Source of the DNA: Cladorhizidae sp. MBARI D1340-BT2
Taxonomy: Eukaryota; Porifera; Demospongiae; Poecilosclerida; Cladorhizidae
Direction of reading: 5' to 3'
DNA length: 64,000 bases
NCBI GenBank assembly: GCA_028752905.1
Contig: JAQNBH010000014.1
Span: 15,585,750-15,649,749 of the forward strand
Shown: positions 22,801 through 64,000 of the stretch, piece by piece
Position numbering within the stretch: position 1 is the stretch's first letter
Layout of the letters: each line of letters opens with the position of its first letter
The notes under the pieces: model-generated
What the model saw: the letters and a program-made list of their open reading frames with translations, nothing else
The model's database searches: none
What the model was told of the DNA's origin: nothing
Program-made: the position numbers and the translations under genes

Positions 22801-25122
22801 CACTAGTCCACTAGAATCCCTGCCTCTAGTCCTAGAACACTCAGCACTAGTCCACTAGAATCCCTGCCTCTAGCCCTAGAACACTCAGCACTAATCCACT
22901 AGAATCCCTGGCTCTAGATCTAGAACACTCAGCACTAGTCCACTAGAATCCCTGGCTCTAGCCCTAGAACACACTGAACTAGTCCACTAGAATCCCTGGC
23001 TATAGCCCTAGAACACACTGAACTAGTCCACTAGAATCCCTGGCTCTAGCCCTAGAACACTCAGCACTAGTCCACTAGAATCCCTGGCTCTAGCCCTAGA
23101 ACACTCAGCACTAGTCCACTTGCCCTAGAATACTCAGCACTAGTCCACTAGAATCCCTGGCTCTAGCCCTAGAACACTCAGCACTGGTTCACTAGAATCC
23201 CTGGCTCTAGTCCCAGCACTAGTCCACTAGAATCCCTGGCTCTAGCCCTAGAACACTCAGCACTAGTCCACTAGAATCCATGGCTCTAGACCTAGAACAC
23301 TCAGCACTAGTCCACTAGAATCCATGGCTCTAGTCCCAGCACTAGTCCACTAGAATCCCTGGCTCTGGCCCTAGAACACTCAGCACTAGTCCACTAGAAT
23401 CTCTAGCCCTAGAACACTCAGCACTAGTCCACTAGAATCCCTGGCTCTAGTCCTAGAACACTCAGCACTAGTCCACTAGAATCCCTGGCTCTAGCCCTAG
23501 AACACTCAGCACTAGTCCACTAGAATCCCTGCCTCTAGCCCTAGAACACACTGAACTAGTCAACTAGAATCCCTGGCTCTAGCCCTAGAACACTCAGCAC
23601 TAGTCCACTAGAATCCCTGGCTCTAGCCCTAGAACACTCAGCACTAGTCCACTAGAATCCCTGGCTCTAGACCTAGAACACTCAGCACTAGTCCACTAGA
23701 ATCCCTGGCTCTAGTCCTAGAACACTCAGCACTAGTCCACTAGAATCCCTGGCTCTAGTCCCAGCACTCGTCCACTAGAATCCATGGCTCTAGCCCTAGA
23801 AAACCTACGTAGTCCACTAGAATCCCTGGCTCTAGCCTTAGAACACTCAGCACTAGTCCACTAGAATCCCTGGCTCTAGCACCAGCACTAGTCCACTAGA
23901 ATCCCTGGCTCTAGCCCTAGAACACTCAGCACTAGTCCACTAGAATCCCTGCCTCTAGTCCTAGAACGCTCAGCACTAGTCCACTAGAATCCCTGGCTCT
24001 AGTCCTAGAACACTCAGCACTAGTCCACTAGAATCCCTGGCTCTTGACCCAGCAATAGTCCACTAGAATCCCTGGCTCTAGTCCTAGAACACTCAGCACT
24101 AGTCCACTAGAATCCCTGGCTCTAGTCCCAGCACTAGTCCACTAGAATCCCTGGCTCTAGCCCTAGAACACCTACGTAGTCCACTAGAATCCCTGGCTCT
24201 AGCCTTAGAACACTCAGCACTAGTCCACTAGAATCCATGGCTCTATCCCTAGAACACTCAGCACTAGTCCACTAGAATCCCTGCCTCTAGTCCTAGAACG
24301 CTCAGCACTAGTCCACTAGAATCCCTGGCTCTAGCCCTAGTACACACCGACTAGAATTCCTGGCTCTAGCCCTAGAACACTCAGCACTAGTCCACTAGAA
24401 TCCCTGGCTCTAGTCCTAGAACACTCAGCACTAGTCCACTAGAATCCCTGCCTCTAGTCCTAGAACACTCAGCACTAGTCCACTAGAATCCCTGGATCTA
24501 GCACCAGCACTAGTCCACTAGAATCCCTGGCTCTAGACCTAGAACACTCAGCACTAGTCCACTAGAATCCCTGGCTCTATCCCTAGAACACTGAGCACTA
24601 GTCCAATAGAATCCCTGGCTCTAGCCCTAGAACACACTGAACTAGTCCATTAGAATCCATGGCTCTAGTCCTAGAACACTCAGCACTAGTCCACTAGAAT
24701 CCCTGGATCTAGTCCACACTCAGCACTAGTCCACTAGAATCCCTGGCTCTAGCCCTAGAACACTCAGCACTAGTCCACTAGAATCCCTGGATCTAGCCCT
24801 AGAACACTCAGCACTAGTCCACTAGAATCCCTGGCTCTAGCCCTAGAACACTCAGCACTAGTCCACTAGAATCCCTGGCTCTAGATCTAGAACACTCAGC
24901 ACTAGTCCACTAGAATCCCTGGTAGAACACTCAGCACTAGTTCCCTGGCTCTAGCCCTAGAACACTCAGCACTAGTACACTAGAATCCCTGGCTCTAATC
25001 CTAGAACACTCAGCACTAGTCCGCTAGAATCCATGGCTCTAGCCCCAGCACTAGTCCACTAGAATCCCTGCCTCTAGTCCTAGAACACACTGAATTAGTC
25101 CACTAGAATCCATAGCTCTAGC
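19880..25122. repeat. 44-bp CTAG-rich minisatellite, about 119 units
   Basis: The unit contains CTAGTCCACTAGAATCCCTG then GCTCTAGCCCTAGAACACTC and AGCA. Frequent variants are CCATGGCTC, GCACTAGAAC, GTCCCAGCA (deleted form) and GAACACACTGAACTAG. Each unit has three to four CTAG tetranucleotides. Deleted short units (for example near 21350, 21890, 22095 and 24925) are scattered through the array. The array ends about 90 bp before the first recognised NBEAL exon. Confidence 0.96.
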
Positions 25123-25211
25123 CTTAAGAAATGCTCTGCTGGTGAAGTGATATTGCATTGTTTTGAGTGCAAGACATGAAAATGCAATTTCTTGTCTCCC
25201 AAATTCAATAG

Positions 25212-63780
<38,569 letters not shown>

Positions 63781-64000
63781 GTCAGGACATTTGTTGTTGT
63801 TGTTGCTGTTGTTGTTGTTGTTGTTGGTTGGTTGGTTTTAAAAAGTGTGGCAGATTCAATTAATACTGTTTATTGTTAGCATTTAGCAGGATATTTTAGA
63901 ATGTTTTCTGATGGTAACTAAACTGAAGGACTTGTGTCTGTGGGGGGGGGGGGGATATTCGGTAGATTGTATAATTATTCCTGATGAAGTCTAGAGCATC
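63781..64000. other. Start of intron 21 with (GTT)n and G run
   Basis: A TTGTTGTTG tract at about 63790-63825 and a G run of about 13 bases at 63942-63954. No exon seen before the window ends. Confidence 0.8.

Overview
The window is nuclear DNA from an animal. It holds 21 short exons with canonical GT-AG introns that join without a frame break into 1,253 codons of one conserved gene, a neurobeachin-like (NBEAL1/2-type) BEACH-family protein. The exons are widely spaced and the rest is mostly tandem repeat. Recurrent cataattat-type AT motifs and the single ancestral-looking NBEAL hint at a non-bilaterian invertebrate such as a demosponge, but that is a weak inference; only 'metazoan' is well supported.

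Layout: 1-17.35 kb is one tandem array with a 30-bp unit (about 560 copies plus a diverged right edge), running off the left end. 17.7-18.4 kb is a 16-17-bp array, and 19.9-25.1 kb is a 44-bp CTAG-rich array. From 25.2 to 63.8 kb lies the middle part of the NBEAL gene on the + strand: helical N-terminal region (exons 1-7), concanavalin A/LamG-like domain (exons 8-11), then the DUF4704/armadillo-like region (exons 12-20) and a Ser/Thr-rich linker exon (exon 21). The protein N-terminus and the PH-BEACH-WD40 C-terminus are outside the window or not recognised. Nearly every intron longer than about 250 bp carries its own private minisatellite (14 to about 50-bp units), while short introns (76-99 bp) have none. 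Roughly 60% of the window is tandem repeat by my reading.

Mobile DNA: a degenerate pogo/Tigger-like DNA transposon (47.8-49.7 kb, minus strand, two recognisable introns), a deleted piggyBac-like element inserted at a TTAA inside a minisatellite (39.3-40.2 kb), two foldback MITE-like elements sharing TGGTTCACAA ends (29.2 and 32.9 kb), and a dispersed composite repeat carrying CTAG minisatellites (26.5-27.1 and 62.2-62.8 kb).

The most striking theme is the link between tandem repeats and splice-site-like sequence. The 30-bp unit is itself a perfect polypyrimidine-TAG 3' splice site. A 39-bp array carries consensus 5' splice sites. A 40-bp array begins in the 5' splice site of exon 12. A 21-bp polypyrimidine array forms the acceptor tract of exon 15. 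No bacterial features, CRISPR arrays, rRNA or tRNA genes were recognised.
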